The notes beneath the pieces are model-generated. The model ran no database searches, was not told the origin of the DNA, and saw only the letters and a program-made list of their open reading frames with translations. This document shows, one piece after another, positions 44,113-52,960 of a stretch of 64,000 nucleotides of DNA. How positions within the stretch are numbered: position 1 is the first letter of the stretch; the number at the start of each line of letters is the position of its first letter. Position numbers and translations under genes: made by a program. The stretch covers positions 7,316,001 through 7,380,000 of the forward strand of contig NZ_CP146022.1 in NCBI RefSeq assembly GCF_036967205.1, given 5' to 3'. The stretch comes from Streptomyces sp. Q6 (lineage in GTDB: Bacteria; Actinomycetota; Actinomycetes; Streptomycetales; Streptomycetaceae).

Positions 44113-45429
44113 TCAGCGGCGGGTCAGCGCCCGGTCGACCAGCGCCCCGGCCGCCCCCGTGTAGCGCGCCGGATCCATCAGTTCCGGGACGCTCACGTCG
44201 GCTTCTTCGAGCTCGGGAACGTCGGCCAGGACGGCCCCCAGGTCGCGGCCGTCGGAGGCGGCGCGCCGGGACGCCGTGGCGAGGAGTTCCTTCGCGCGGG
44301 CGCGGCCGAGCCGGCCGGACAGTTCCGCCGAGAGGCGCTCCGAGACGATCGCCCCGCCGGTCAGGGACAGGTGCGCGCGCATCACTTCGGGGCGTACCAC
44401 CAGCCCCTCGGCCAGTTCGGCGGTGTCGCGTGCGGCGCCGCCGACGACGCGCAACAGCTCCCGCAGGGTGGCCCATTCGGCATGCCAGGCGCCGGCCGGG
44501 CGTTCGTCCTCCGCCGCCATCGAGCCGTACAGCGTCGCCGCGAGCCCCGGTGCCCGGCGCGCCGCCGCCGCGACGAGCGTGGAGCGGACCGGGTTCGCCT
44601 TGTGCGGCATCGCGGACGAGCCGCCGCCCGCCCCCTCCGCCAGCTCCCCGATCTCCGTACGGGACAGGACCAGCACATCGGCGGCGATCTTGCCGAGCGC
44701 ACCCGCCGTGAAGGCCAGCGCCCCGGCCAGGTCCGCCACCGGCGACCGCAGCACATGCCATGGCAACTGCGGTGCGGCGAGGCCGAGTTCGTGCGCGTAG
44801 ACCTCGACGAGCGTAAGCGGCTCGGCCGACCCGTACGACTCGAACGCCGCCAGCGTGCCTGCCGCGCCGCCGAGTTGGACCGGCAGGGCGTCCCGCACGG
44901 ACCGCAGCCGGTCGCGCGCGTCGAGGATCAGCGACCGCCACCCGGCCGCCTTGAGGCCGAATGTCGTCGGCACCGCGTGCTGGGTGAGCGTGCGGCCCGG
45001 CATGACCGTGTCGCGGTGCGCCACGGCGAGCCGCGCCAGCACCTCTTCGGTGCGGGCGAGGTCGCCCGCCATCGCGTCCAGGCTGCGCGCCGCCACCAGC
45101 ATCAGCGCCGAGTCGAGCACGTCCTGGCTCGTCGCGCCCCGGTGCACGTACGGCCCGTGCTCCGCCCCGACCGCCGCCGTCAGATCGGCGACCAGCGGGA
45201 TCACCGGATTGCCCCCGGCGCGGGACCGCCGCGCCAGGTCCCGTACGTCGAACGACGAGGCGACCGCCGCGGCCGTCACCGCGTCGGCGGCCCCGGCCGG
45301 AGCGAGCCCGAGCGAGGACTGTGCCCGCGTCAGACCCGCCTCCGCGTCCAACAGGGCTTGAAGGAAGGCGGGTTCGGACGTGGTGCGCTCGGTGGGAGCG
45401 TCCTCGGTACCGGGGTCGAACAGGGTCAC
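44113..45429 (-). CDS. pcaB: 3-carboxy-cis,cis-muconate cycloisomerase
   Basis: A 438-residue member of the fumarase/aspartase superfamily, with the signature GGSSAMPHKANPV and HRGATSQDVLDSAL. It lactonises 3-carboxy-cis,cis-muconate, the ring-cleavage product of protocatechuate. The GTG at 45429 overlaps the pcaG stop (GTGA), so translation is coupled. Confidence 0.92.
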   Translation of the reverse strand: MTLFDPGTEDAPTERTTSEPAFLQALLDAEAGLTRAQSSLGLAPAGAADAVTAAAVASSFDVRDLARRSRAGGNPVIPLVADLTAAVGAEHGPYVHRGATSQDVLDSALMLVAARSLDAMAGDLARTEEVLARLAVAHRDTVMPGRTLTQHAVPTTFGLKAAGWRSLILDARDRLRSVRDALPVQLGGAAGTLAAFESYGSAEPLTLVEVYAHELGLAAPQLPWHVLRSPVADLAGALAFTAGALGKIAADVLVLSRTEIGELAEGAGGGSSAMPHKANPVRSTLVAAAARRAPGLAATLYGSMAAEDERPAGAWHAEWATLRELLRVVGGAARDTAELAEGLVVRPEVMRAHLSLTGGAIVSERLSAELSGRLGRARAKELLATASRRAASDGRDLGAVLADVPELEEADVSVPELMDPARYTGAAGALVDRALTRR

Positions 45430-46031
45430 GTGAACTCCAGGAAGACCGTCTCGCCCTCGCCCTGAAGGCGGATGTCGAAACGGTACGTGCCGTCCGGCCG
45501 CCGCCGTGCGATCAGCGTGTCGCGCCGCGCCTCGTCGAGCCCGGCGAGCAGCGGGTCGGCGGCGAGCGCCGCGTCGTCGCCCGCGAAGTAGATCCGCGTG
45601 AAGAGATGGACGAGCAGCCCGCGCGCGAACACGCACACACTCAGGTACGGGGCGTTGGACCCGCGTGCTCCCGGGCGCAGCGTCCGTGCGTACCAGTGGC
45701 CGTTGGCGTCGGTCTGGATACGGCCCCAGCCGGTGAACTCCACGCCGTTGCGGCCGAGGTAGCCGCCCGTCGCCGGGTCCCGCCGGATCGAACCGTCGAC
45801 CTGCGGCAGGTTGCCCTCCGGGTCGGGGCCCCACAGCTCCAGGAACGCGTCCGGCAGCGGGTTGCCCTCGCCGTCGTACACGTATCCCTGCACGGTGACG
45901 GTGTCCGGGTGGCCGACGGGCGCGATGTCCGCGCCGCCGGGGAACGGCAGCGCGTACCCGTAGAACGGGCCGACCGTGTGCGAGGGCGTGGGCAGCACGG
46001 CGGCCGGGTCGGTCGTGTCGATCTTCGTCAT
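45426..46031 (-). CDS. pcaG: Protocatechuate 3,4-dioxygenase, alpha subunit
   Basis: A 201-residue alpha subunit: SHTVGPFYGYALPF near the start, VQGYVYDGEGNPLPDAFLEL, and FTRIYFAGDD. The family forms an (alpha-beta) complex whose iron centre is built by the beta subunit; the alpha chain completes the active site. It starts 9 nt after the pcaH stop. Confidence 0.92.
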   Translation of the reverse strand: MTKIDTTDPAAVLPTPSHTVGPFYGYALPFPGGADIAPVGHPDTVTVQGYVYDGEGNPLPDAFLELWGPDPEGNLPQVDGSIRRDPATGGYLGRNGVEFTGWGRIQTDANGHWYARTLRPGARGSNAPYLSVCVFARGLLVHLFTRIYFAGDDAALAADPLLAGLDEARRDTLIARRRPDGTYRFDIRLQGEGETVFLEFT

Positions 46032-46040
46032 GGTGGTCGC

Positions 46041-46814
46041 TCAGCGCCCTTCTTCGATCCAGGTGGCCTGCGGTCCGTCGAGCACGATGTCCCAGTGGTA
46101 GCCCATCGAGAACTCGGGCACCGACTGGCTGTGGTCGTACGTCGCGACGAGCCGCTGACGGGCCGCGTCGTCGGTCACGGACTGGATGATCGGGTCGTAC
46201 GGGAACAGGGGGTCGCTCGGGAAGTACATCTGCGTCACGAGCCGCTGCGTGAACGCCGAGCCGAACATCGAGAAGTGGATGTGGGCCGGCCGCCAGGCGT
46301 TCACGTGGTTGCGCCACGGGTACGGGCCCGGCTGGATGGTGGTGAAGTGGTAGCGGCCCTGATCGTCCGTCAGCATCCGCCCCACACCGGTGAAGTTGGG
46401 GTCCAGCGGGGCGTCGTGCTGCTCGCGCTGATGGGCGTAGCGGCCCGCCGAGTTGGCCTGCCAGATCTCGACGAGCTGGCCGCGCAGCGGGCGCCCGGCG
46501 CGGTCGAGGAGGCGTCCCGCGACGGTGATGCGCTCGCCGATCGGCTCGCCGTTGTGCTGCCGGGTGAGGTCGTTGTCGATCTCGGTGATGTCGCGCTCGC
46601 CGAACGCGGGGGAGGACAGCTCCACCAGCTCCGGGTCCTTGGAGACGTCGATGTTCACCGGCGGCTGCTTCGGGTGGCGCAGCGTGGAGGAGCGGTAGGG
46701 CGCGTAGTCGCGGCGCGGGTGGTGCTCGACGGGCGCGCCGCCGGCGACGCGCTTCTCGTACGCGGCGTGCTCGGCCGCTATCTCCGCGTCGATGTCGTGC
46801 TGGGTGAGCGTCAT
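46041..46814 (-). CDS. pcaH: Protocatechuate 3,4-dioxygenase, beta subunit
   Basis: A 257-residue beta subunit that carries the non-haem Fe(III) site. The candidate ligands are visible: Tyr in SAGRYAHQREQ, Tyr in QPGPYPWRN, and two His in WRPAHIHFSMF. It cleaves protocatechuate between its hydroxyls to 3-carboxy-cis,cis-muconate. It is the first gene of the operon here, divergent from the MarR gene, with an operator-like palindrome 32 nt upstream of its ATG. Confidence 0.93.
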   Translation of the reverse strand: MTLTQHDIDAEIAAEHAAYEKRVAGGAPVEHHPRRDYAPYRSSTLRHPKQPPVNIDVSKDPELVELSSPAFGERDITEIDNDLTRQHNGEPIGERITVAGRLLDRAGRPLRGQLVEIWQANSAGRYAHQREQHDAPLDPNFTGVGRMLTDDQGRYHFTTIQPGPYPWRNHVNAWRPAHIHFSMFGSAFTQRLVTQMYFPSDPLFPYDPIIQSVTDDAARQRLVATYDHSQSVPEFSMGYHWDIVLDGPQATWIEEGR

Positions 46815-46845
46815 GGGGCTTCTTCCTTGGGCCGGGCTCTGTATT

Positions 46846-46863
46846 TACTCAGCGCACTGAGTA
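46846..46863. promoter_or_regulatory. Putative PcaV operator, copy 1
   Basis: TACTCAG and CTGAGTA, perfect 7-bp arms around CGCA, 32 nt before pcaH. It is suited to a MarR dimer. A related half (GCACTGAGCAATACTC read on the minus strand) lies at about 46964-46979. Confidence 0.7.
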
Positions 46864-46963
46864 TTTTTGGAGCGCTGCACACGGTGCCACCGGGGACGAA
46901 AACCGTCAAGAGTCACGGGGAGGACAGGGGGTTTCCACTCGACAGCGGGATACCGAGTGCCGG

Positions 46964-46979
46964 AGTATTGCTCAGTGCA
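46964..46979. promoter_or_regulatory. Putative PcaV operator, degenerate copy 2
   Basis: GAGTATTGCTCAGTGC shares GCACTGAG(C/T)A with the site at 46846-46863 when read on the other strand. It is about 100 nt before the MarR start, so it could serve autoregulation. Confidence 0.4.
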
Positions 46980-47080
46980 CCCGCACATCCGCACGCCCGC
47001 ACACTCGCCCATCGGCACACCCGCCCACCTGCACCACGCACCACTACGCCCCTGCACTGCGCACAGACCGGAGGACCGCG

Positions 47081-47554
47081 ATGGCCGCGGTGGACCTGAC
47101 CACCCATCCCGGGCATCTCGCCCGGCGGCTCCAGCAGGCCCACTACCTGCTGTGGAACGCGATGGTCTCGGAGGAGATCACGTCACCGCAGTTCGCGGTC
47201 CTGAACGCGCTCGTCGCCGAGCCGGGACTCGACCAGCGCACCGTCGGAGAGCGCGTCGGCCTCGACCGCTCGACGATCGCCGAGGTCGTCAGCCGGCTCA
47301 CCCGGCGCGACCTCGTCGACAAGGTGCGCGACCCGCAGGACGGCCGCCGCTGGCTGCTGCGGCCGACCGCGGAGGGGGCGCGCACCCACAAGAAGCTGAC
47401 CGTGCGCACCGCCCGCATGAACCAGGTCTTCCTGGCGCCCCTCGACGCCGGTGAGCAGCAGGTCTTCTTCGATCTGATCCAGCGGGTGTGCGACGCGGCC
47501 GAGGGGCTGCGCAGTCCGCAGGCGACGGCCGCCCCGGCCGTCACGCCTTCGTGA
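47081..47554 (+). CDS. pcaV: MarR-family regulator, PcaV-like
   Basis: A 157-residue winged-helix regulator (HLARRLQQAHYLLWNAMVSE, then LDQRTVGERVGLDRSTIAEV and the wing DPQDGRRWLLRPT). Its place divergent to pcaH matches PcaV of S. coelicolor, a MarR repressor relieved by protocatechuate. GGAGGA precedes ATG 47081 by 5 nt. The last 14 nt overlap the convergent DUF3048 gene. The gene name is inferred from context plus family. Confidence 0.82.
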   Translation: MAAVDLTTHPGHLARRLQQAHYLLWNAMVSEEITSPQFAVLNALVAEPGLDQRTVGERVGLDRSTIAEVVSRLTRRDLVDKVRDPQDGRRWLLRPTAEGARTHKKLTVRTARMNQVFLAPLDAGEQQVFFDLIQRVCDAAEGLRSPQATAAPAVTPS

Positions 47555-48476
47555 ACACCACCCACACCGGCCCCGGCGCGAAGGGCAGGGGCGTGCCGTC
47601 CGCCGTCGTGAACGTCGTCGGGTCGGCGGCGGCGGGCCGCTCCCACCGCGCGTCGTAGACGCGCCCGTCGCGCAGGACGAGCGCCTTCCCCGTACCCACC
47701 GTGCGCGACAGGGGTGACGTGTTGCCGAGCTTGTCGTGGAAGCGGGACGGCTGGATGTCGACGTACTGCACGACGGCCGTCGCGGCGGTGAGCCGCTCGC
47801 CGGTGGACGTGACGGCGGGACGCCCGTCCATGCTCACCCGCCAACGCCCCTGCCCGGCGGCCCAGGTGAAGGTGAAGCGGGCCGACGGGAAGCGCACCGT
47901 GCGCTCCGCCGCGGCCCGCCCGTCCGCCGGTGCCCGCGCCGCGAAGCGGAACCCGGCCGCCGTGCCCGCGTTCGTCCCCGACGTCGTACGGCCCAGCCTG
48001 CCCGGTCGCAGGAAGAGATTGTGCGGCGCCGGTCTGTCGCCGCCGCGGAAGTACGCCCCGCCCGCCTCGGCCGGGGACTTCGCGCGTAGCGACGCCGCGT
48101 CGATCAGCGGGAGCAGCCTGCCCTGGGCGCCGGAGAACGCGAGCGTCGGGCGGTCGAACTGGGCGAGCAGCTCCAGATCGGTCTCGCGCGCGCTGCGCAC
48201 CGGGCCCACGACGTCGGGCAGGCGCGAGCCGAAGACCGCCATCAGACGGCTCAGACCGCCCTCGACCTGTTCGGCGTAGACGATGTCCGCGTCCTGGAGC
48301 CCGGTCTGCGGCCGTGCCGCCCCCACGTTGTCGATCTTCACGGCGAGCAGGGCCGCGCCCCGGGCGGACGGCGACGCGTCCCCGTTCCCGTCCGGGGGCA
48401 GCCCGCCCGCCGTGCAGGCCGCGCTCGCGGCCCCGAGCATCCCCACGACGAACGCGCGCCTACGTATCCCGTCCAC
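47541..48476 (-). CDS. DUF3048 lipoprotein (YerB-like)
   Basis: A 311-residue exported lipoprotein: basic start MDGIRRRAFVVG, hydrophobic core, lipobox SAAC at Cys21. The mature domain has the DUF3048 features ALLAVKIDNVGAARPQTGLQ, DIVYAEQVEGGLSRLMAVF and VGPVRSARETD. Its C-terminal part ends TPLPFAPGPVWVVF. Biochemical function is not established. Confidence 0.88.
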   Translation of the reverse strand: MDGIRRRAFVVGMLGAASAACTAGGLPPDGNGDASPSARGAALLAVKIDNVGAARPQTGLQDADIVYAEQVEGGLSRLMAVFGSRLPDVVGPVRSARETDLELLAQFDRPTLAFSGAQGRLLPLIDAASLRAKSPAEAGGAYFRGGDRPAPHNLFLRPGRLGRTTSGTNAGTAAGFRFAARAPADGRAAAERTVRFPSARFTFTWAAGQGRWRVSMDGRPAVTSTGERLTAATAVVQYVDIQPSRFHDKLGNTSPLSRTVGTGKALVLRDGRVYDARWERPAAADPTTFTTADGTPLPFAPGPVWVVFTKA

Positions 48477-48551
48477 GGCCCAGGCATACCCGCACCAGGC
48501 CCGCGCTGATCCCCGTACGAGACGCTGTCCGTGAGGTCGCCGCTCCGGGGC

Positions 48552-49613
48552 TCAGCGCAGGACGTCCGCCAGGTCGAACGACACCGGCTCGTCCAGCTGC
48601 GCGTAGGTGCAGCTCTCCGGCGTCCGGTCCGGGCGCCAGCGGCGGAACCGGGCCGTGTGCCGGAAGCGTGCGCCGTTCTCCATGTGCTCGTACGCCACCT
48701 CGGCCACCCGTTCGGGGCGCAGCGCCACCCAGGAGAGGTCCTTCTTGCCGGTCCAGCGGCTGGTGGCGCCCGGCATCCGGGACTTCGCCTGGGCCGCCTC
48801 GTCGGACCAGGCCGCCCAGGGGTGGCCCTCGGCGGACTCCGTCCGCAGCGGCTCCAGCTCCTCGATCAGCTCGGCGCGGCGCTTCATCGTGAAGGACGCG
48901 CAGACCCCCACGTGCTGGAGGGTGCCCGCGTCGTCGTACAGGCCGAGCAGCAGCGAGCCGACGACCGGGCCGCTCTTGTGGAGCCGGTACCCGGCGACCA
49001 CGCAGTCCGCCGTCCGCTCGTGCTTGATCTTGAACATGAGGCGCTCGTCCTGCCGGTACCGCAGGTCGAGCGGCTTGGCGACGACGCCGTCCAGGCCCGC
49101 GCCCTCGTACTGCTCGAACCAGCGCCCCGCCAGCTCGGCGTCCGTCGTCGCCGGGGCCAGGTGCAGCGGCGCCGAGGCCTGCGCGAGGGCCTCCTCCAGG
49201 CGTGTCCTGCGCTCGGCGAGCGGCACGTCGACCAGTGCCTCGTCGCCCAGCGCCAGGACGTCGAAGGCCACGAAGGAGGCGGGCGTGCGCTCGGCGAGGG
49301 TCCGCACCCGGGAGTCCGCGGGGTGGATCCGCTCGGTCAGCGCGTCGAAGTCGAGCCGCCCGTCCCGCGCGATCACGATCTCCCCGTCCAGCACGCACCG
49401 CTCGGGCAGACGCTCGGCGAGCGCCTCCACCAGTTCGGGAAAGTACCTGGTCAGCGACTTGGTGGTGCGGCTGGTGAGCTCGATCTCCGGACCGTCGCGG
49501 AAGACGATCGCCCGGAAGCCGTCCCACTTCGCCTCGTAGTGCATCCCGGCGGGGATCCGGGCGGCGGACTTGGCGAGCATCGGCCGGACCGGCGGCATCA
49601 CGGGAAGATCCAT
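48552..49613 (-). CDS. ligC: ATP-dependent DNA ligase, LigC type
   Basis: A 353-residue ligase with the adenylated Lys29 in YEAKWDGFRA, motif III-like SFVAFDVLAL, motif IV GLDGVVAKPLDL and motif V FKIKHERTADCVV, then an OB-fold domain. LigC enzymes join nicks and breaks and act as backups in actinobacterial end joining and base-excision repair. It is divergent from a LigD-type polymerase gene 73 nt away, a repair pair also seen in other Streptomyces. No Ku gene is in the window. Confidence 0.9.
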   Translation of the reverse strand: MDLPVMPPVRPMLAKSAARIPAGMHYEAKWDGFRAIVFRDGPEIELTSRTTKSLTRYFPELVEALAERLPERCVLDGEIVIARDGRLDFDALTERIHPADSRVRTLAERTPASFVAFDVLALGDEALVDVPLAERRTRLEEALAQASAPLHLAPATTDAELAGRWFEQYEGAGLDGVVAKPLDLRYRQDERLMFKIKHERTADCVVAGYRLHKSGPVVGSLLLGLYDDAGTLQHVGVCASFTMKRRAELIEELEPLRTESAEGHPWAAWSDEAAQAKSRMPGATSRWTGKKDLSWVALRPERVAEVAYEHMENGARFRHTARFRRWRPDRTPESCTYAQLDEPVSFDLADVLR

Positions 49614-49686
49614 GCACCGATTCTCACCTTTATGCCCGCTGGTCGCCCGGTATGCGCCGTACGTTCCTTCGGCCTAGCGTGGACGC

Positions 49687-50730
49687 ATGGGCAGCAAGGG
49701 CGCGGCGGTGGAGCTGACGGCGGGCGGACGGCCCGTGCGTCTGTCCAGCCCCGACAAGGTGTACTTCCCGGACAGTGGCACGACGGTCCACACCAAGCTG
49801 GACGTGGCGAACTACTTCCTCGCGGTCGGCGACGGAATCCTGCGCGCCCTGCGGGACAGGCCCACGACCCTGGAGCGCTACCCCGACGGCGTCACCGGCG
49901 AGTCCTTCTACCAGAAGCGGGCCCCGAAGAACCTGCCCGACTGGATCCCCACCGCCACCATCACCTTCCCGTCGGGACGCACCGCCGACGAGATGTGCCC
50001 GACCGAGGTCGCCGCCGTCCTGTGGGCCGCCCAGTTCGGCACCCTCACCTTCCACCCGTGGCCGGTGCGCCGCTCCGACCCCGACCACCCGGACGAACTG
50101 CGCATCGACCTCGACCCGCAGCCCGGCACCGAGTACGGCGACGCCGTGCACGCCGCCCACGAACTGCGCCACGTGCTCCACGAGTTCGGCGGACTGCGGG
50201 GCTGGCCCAAGACCTCCGGCGGCCGCGGCCTGCACGTGTTCGTGCCCATCGAACCGCGCTGGACCTTCGTCGAGGTGCGCCGCGCCGCCATCGCCTGCGG
50301 ACGCGAACTGGAGCGCCGCATGCCGCAGGCGGTGACGACGGCCTGGTGGAAGGAGGAGCGCGGCGAACGCATCTTCGTCGACTACAACCAGACGGCCCGC
50401 GACCGCACCATCGCCTCCGCCTACTCCATCCGCGCCCGCCCCGGCGCCCCCGTCTCCGCCCCGCTGACCTGGGACGAACTCGGGGACGCGCTGCCCCGTG
50501 ACTTCGACATCGTCTCCATGCCCCGGCGGTACGCCGACGTGGGCGACGTGCACGCCGACATGGACAAGGAGCGGTACGCCCTCGACGCCCTCCTGGAACT
50601 GGCCGACCGCGACGAGAAGGACCGCGGCCTGGGCGACCTGCCGTACCCGCCGGAGTATCCGAAGATGCCGGGCGAACCCAAGCGGGTACAGCCGAGCCGG
50701 GCCAGGCACGAGGCCCGGCCCGGCGATTGA
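49687..50730 (+). CDS. LigD-type NHEJ polymerase (primase-polymerase domain only)
   Basis: A 347-residue stand-alone archaeo-eukaryotic-primase-type polymerase. The LSSPDKVYFPD start, the catalytic DxD in LRIDLDPQPG, the TSGGRGLHVFVPI nucleotide motif and the third acidic residue in IFVDYNQTARDRT are all present. Family members add ribonucleotides or deoxynucleotides to broken ends before ligation. It lacks nuclease and ligase domains, so it should work with separate ligases such as the divergent LigC. The last 50 residues are a charged tail. Confidence 0.9.
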   Translation: MGSKGAAVELTAGGRPVRLSSPDKVYFPDSGTTVHTKLDVANYFLAVGDGILRALRDRPTTLERYPDGVTGESFYQKRAPKNLPDWIPTATITFPSGRTADEMCPTEVAAVLWAAQFGTLTFHPWPVRRSDPDHPDELRIDLDPQPGTEYGDAVHAAHELRHVLHEFGGLRGWPKTSGGRGLHVFVPIEPRWTFVEVRRAAIACGRELERRMPQAVTTAWWKEERGERIFVDYNQTARDRTIASAYSIRARPGAPVSAPLTWDELGDALPRDFDIVSMPRRYADVGDVHADMDKERYALDALLELADRDEKDRGLGDLPYPPEYPKMPGEPKRVQPSRARHEARPGD

Positions 50731-50740
50731 GCCCTTCCCG

Positions 50741-52960
50741 CTAGGGCTGGAGTTCCCTGATGCGGATGTCCCGGTACGAGATGACGTCCGTCGTGCTGTG
50801 CACCTGGAGCCCGATGTAGCCGGACGCGTAGCGCCGGCCGTCGGTGCCCGGGTCGTCCGAGCGCGGCGGCTCGAAGAGCCGGCCGCCGGTGTTGTCGAAC
50901 TCGTTGATCAGCACGCCGTTGCGGTAGACCGAGTAGTGCTGGTCCACCACCTTGACCTCGTAGTCGTTCCACGTGCCCTTCTGGGTGACGCCCGCACCCG
51001 CGAGCCCGACCCGGTCGAAGCCGTAGATCGAACCGGTCTTGTACATGTCGCCGTCGGGCTTGTCGAGCACCTGCACCTCGTGCCCGTACTTGATGGCGAC
51101 CCACTCGGGACGCGGCTCCTCGGGGTTGTCGTGGACCCACGGGAAGCGCACGAACACACCGGCGTTGGCGTTGCCGGTACCCGGTGCGTCGTCCCGCCAC
51201 TGGAGCTTGAGCGAGAAGTCGCCGTACTTGCGGGTCGGCAGCCACAGCATGCCCATGCCGGACACGGTCGGGTCGCTGGTGATCGTGCCGTCGCCGTTCA
51301 GCAGGAACTTTCCGCCGCCGACCTGCTCCCACTTGGCGAACGACTCCTGCGTACCGTCCATGATCTTCCGGTAGCCGTCGGTCTGTCCGGGCTTGCCGAT
51401 CCCGGACTGCTTGGCGGCACGGTTGATCTTGTTGTACTCGCGCTGGTCGATGACGCCTTCCTTGAGGAGCCTGTCCGTGACCGTCTTCACGTGCTTGAGG
51501 AAGAGGGCCTGGGACGTCCACTCCTTCTCGTCCTCGATCAACTCGTTGATCCGGCACCGGTTGTCGGTGACCCGGTTCGGGACGCCCGTGTCGACCGAGC
51601 CGACGAAGACCGTCAACCGCTCGTCGTACTCGGGGCAGTTGGGCGCGGGCACGCCGCCGCCCGACGCCACGGCGAACACGAACGTCTGCGCCGCCGCGGT
51701 GTTGCCCGCCTTGTCGCTCGCCCGGTACGCCACCGAGTGCGCGCCCACGCGATCGACGACCACCGGCGCGGTGTAGGCGAGGTACGGCCCGCCGTCCAGC
51801 GAGTACTCGATCCGGTCGACGCCCGACGTGTCGTCCGTCGCGGCGAGGGTGAGCTTCGCGTCGCCGATGTACGCGCCGTCGGAGTTCTTGTCGCCGTCGA
51901 CCGTCAGGGACACGGTCGGCGGTGTCTTGTCCTCGACGGGCGGGGCGACGACCGTGAACGTGACGGTCTTCTCGGCGGCCCGGTTCCCCGCCTTGTCCGT
52001 CGCCCGGTAGCGCACCGTGCGGCCGCCCGGGTCGTGGAACATCACCGGGGCGGTGTACGGCTGCCAGGCGCCGTCGGCACCGACCGCGTACTCGATCGTG
52101 TTGACGCCGGAGCCGGTGTCCGACGCGGTCACCGTGACCGTCGCCATCCCGACGTACGCCCCGTCCGCGTTCTGCTCGCCGCTGACCGTCGCCGAGGTCT
52201 CCGGCGCCGTCGTGTCGTCCGTCGGCGGCGCGACCACGGTGAACGCGAGCGACTTCTCGGCGGCCGTGTTGCCCGCCTTGTCGGTCGCCTTGTACGTGAG
52301 GGTGTGCGCCCCGACCTGGTCGACGACCACGGGGGTCGTGTACGGCGTGTACCCGCCGCCGTCCAGCGCGTACTCGATCCGGTCGACCCCCGAGCCGGCG
52401 TCGGTCGCGGCGAGCGTCACCGCGGCCGAACCGATGAAGGCCCCGTCGGAGTCGGTCTGCCCCTCCGCCTTCGCGGAGGTCTCCGGAGCGGTCGTGTCGT
52501 CGCCGCCGCCGTCGGTCACGACGAGGATGCCCTGCATGCCCTCGTGGCCGGGGATCGTGCAGTGGTAGCGGTACCGGCCGGGCGAGAGGGTGACCTCGAC
52601 GGAGTGCTTGCCGCCCTCCGCGTCGAACGGGTTGGCCAGGATGTTCACCGGCACGTCGTTGTTGTACTCGGGGTCCGACACGTCGAACGTCAACGTGTGC
52701 GGCATTCCCGTGGTGTTGCCGGTCGCCGCGCTGTTCTCGAAGACGATCGTCGTCTGCCCGGCGACCGCCGTGGTCGGCGCCGACGCGTACGTGGTGATGT
52801 CGTCACCGGCCGTCCAGTTCAGCACCTGCGCCGCCGCCGCGCCGGGAGCCGGCGCCGCGGTCGCCGCGGGCAGCGCGCCGAGCCCGACGACCATCAGGAG
52901 CGCGCCGAGCAGAGCGGTCAGGAGTCTTCGGTGCCTCGTCATGGTGGGGGGCCTTGTCAT
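50741..52960 (-). CDS. Secreted cupredoxin + Ig-like repeats + DUF1080 protein
   Basis: A 739-residue exported protein. A signal peptide (RHRRLLTALLGALLMVVGLG) precedes a plastocyanin-like domain with copper-binding motif GMPHTLTFDV and YRYHCTIPGHEGMQG, the Cys-His-Met set of type 1 copper. Three repeats of about 95 residues follow, each starting DDTTAPETS-like and containing YRATDKAGN-type strands. The C-terminal DUF1080/3-keto-disaccharide-hydrolase-like domain has FSLKLQWRDD and GTWNDYEVKVV. The start overlaps the stop of the ThuA gene (ATGA). It probably partners the upstream dehydrogenase in extracellular sugar oxidation, the cupredoxin acting as electron carrier. That role is inference. 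Confidence 0.82.
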   Translation of the reverse strand: MTRPPTMTRHRRLLTALLGALLMVVGLGALPAATAAPAPGAAAAQVLNWTAGDDITTYASAPTTAVAGQTTIVFENSAATGNTTGMPHTLTFDVSDPEYNNDVPVNILANPFDAEGGKHSVEVTLSPGRYRYHCTIPGHEGMQGILVVTDGGGDDTTAPETSAKAEGQTDSDGAFIGSAAVTLAATDAGSGVDRIEYALDGGGYTPYTTPVVVDQVGAHTLTYKATDKAGNTAAEKSLAFTVVAPPTDDTTAPETSATVSGEQNADGAYVGMATVTVTASDTGSGVNTIEYAVGADGAWQPYTAPVMFHDPGGRTVRYRATDKAGNRAAEKTVTFTVVAPPVEDKTPPTVSLTVDGDKNSDGAYIGDAKLTLAATDDTSGVDRIEYSLDGGPYLAYTAPVVVDRVGAHSVAYRASDKAGNTAAAQTFVFAVASGGGVPAPNCPEYDERLTVFVGSVDTGVPNRVTDNRCRINELIEDEKEWTSQALFLKHVKTVTDRLLKEGVIDQREYNKINRAAKQSGIGKPGQTDGYRKIMDGTQESFAKWEQVGGGKFLLNGDGTITSDPTVSGMGMLWLPTRKYGDFSLKLQWRDDAPGTGNANAGVFVRFPWVHDNPEEPRPEWVAIKYGHEVQVLDKPDGDMYKTGSIYGFDRVGLAGAGVTQKGTWNDYEVKVVDQHYSVYRNGVLINEFDNTGGRLFEPPRSDDPGTDGRRYASGYIGLQVHSTTDVISYRDIRIRELQP

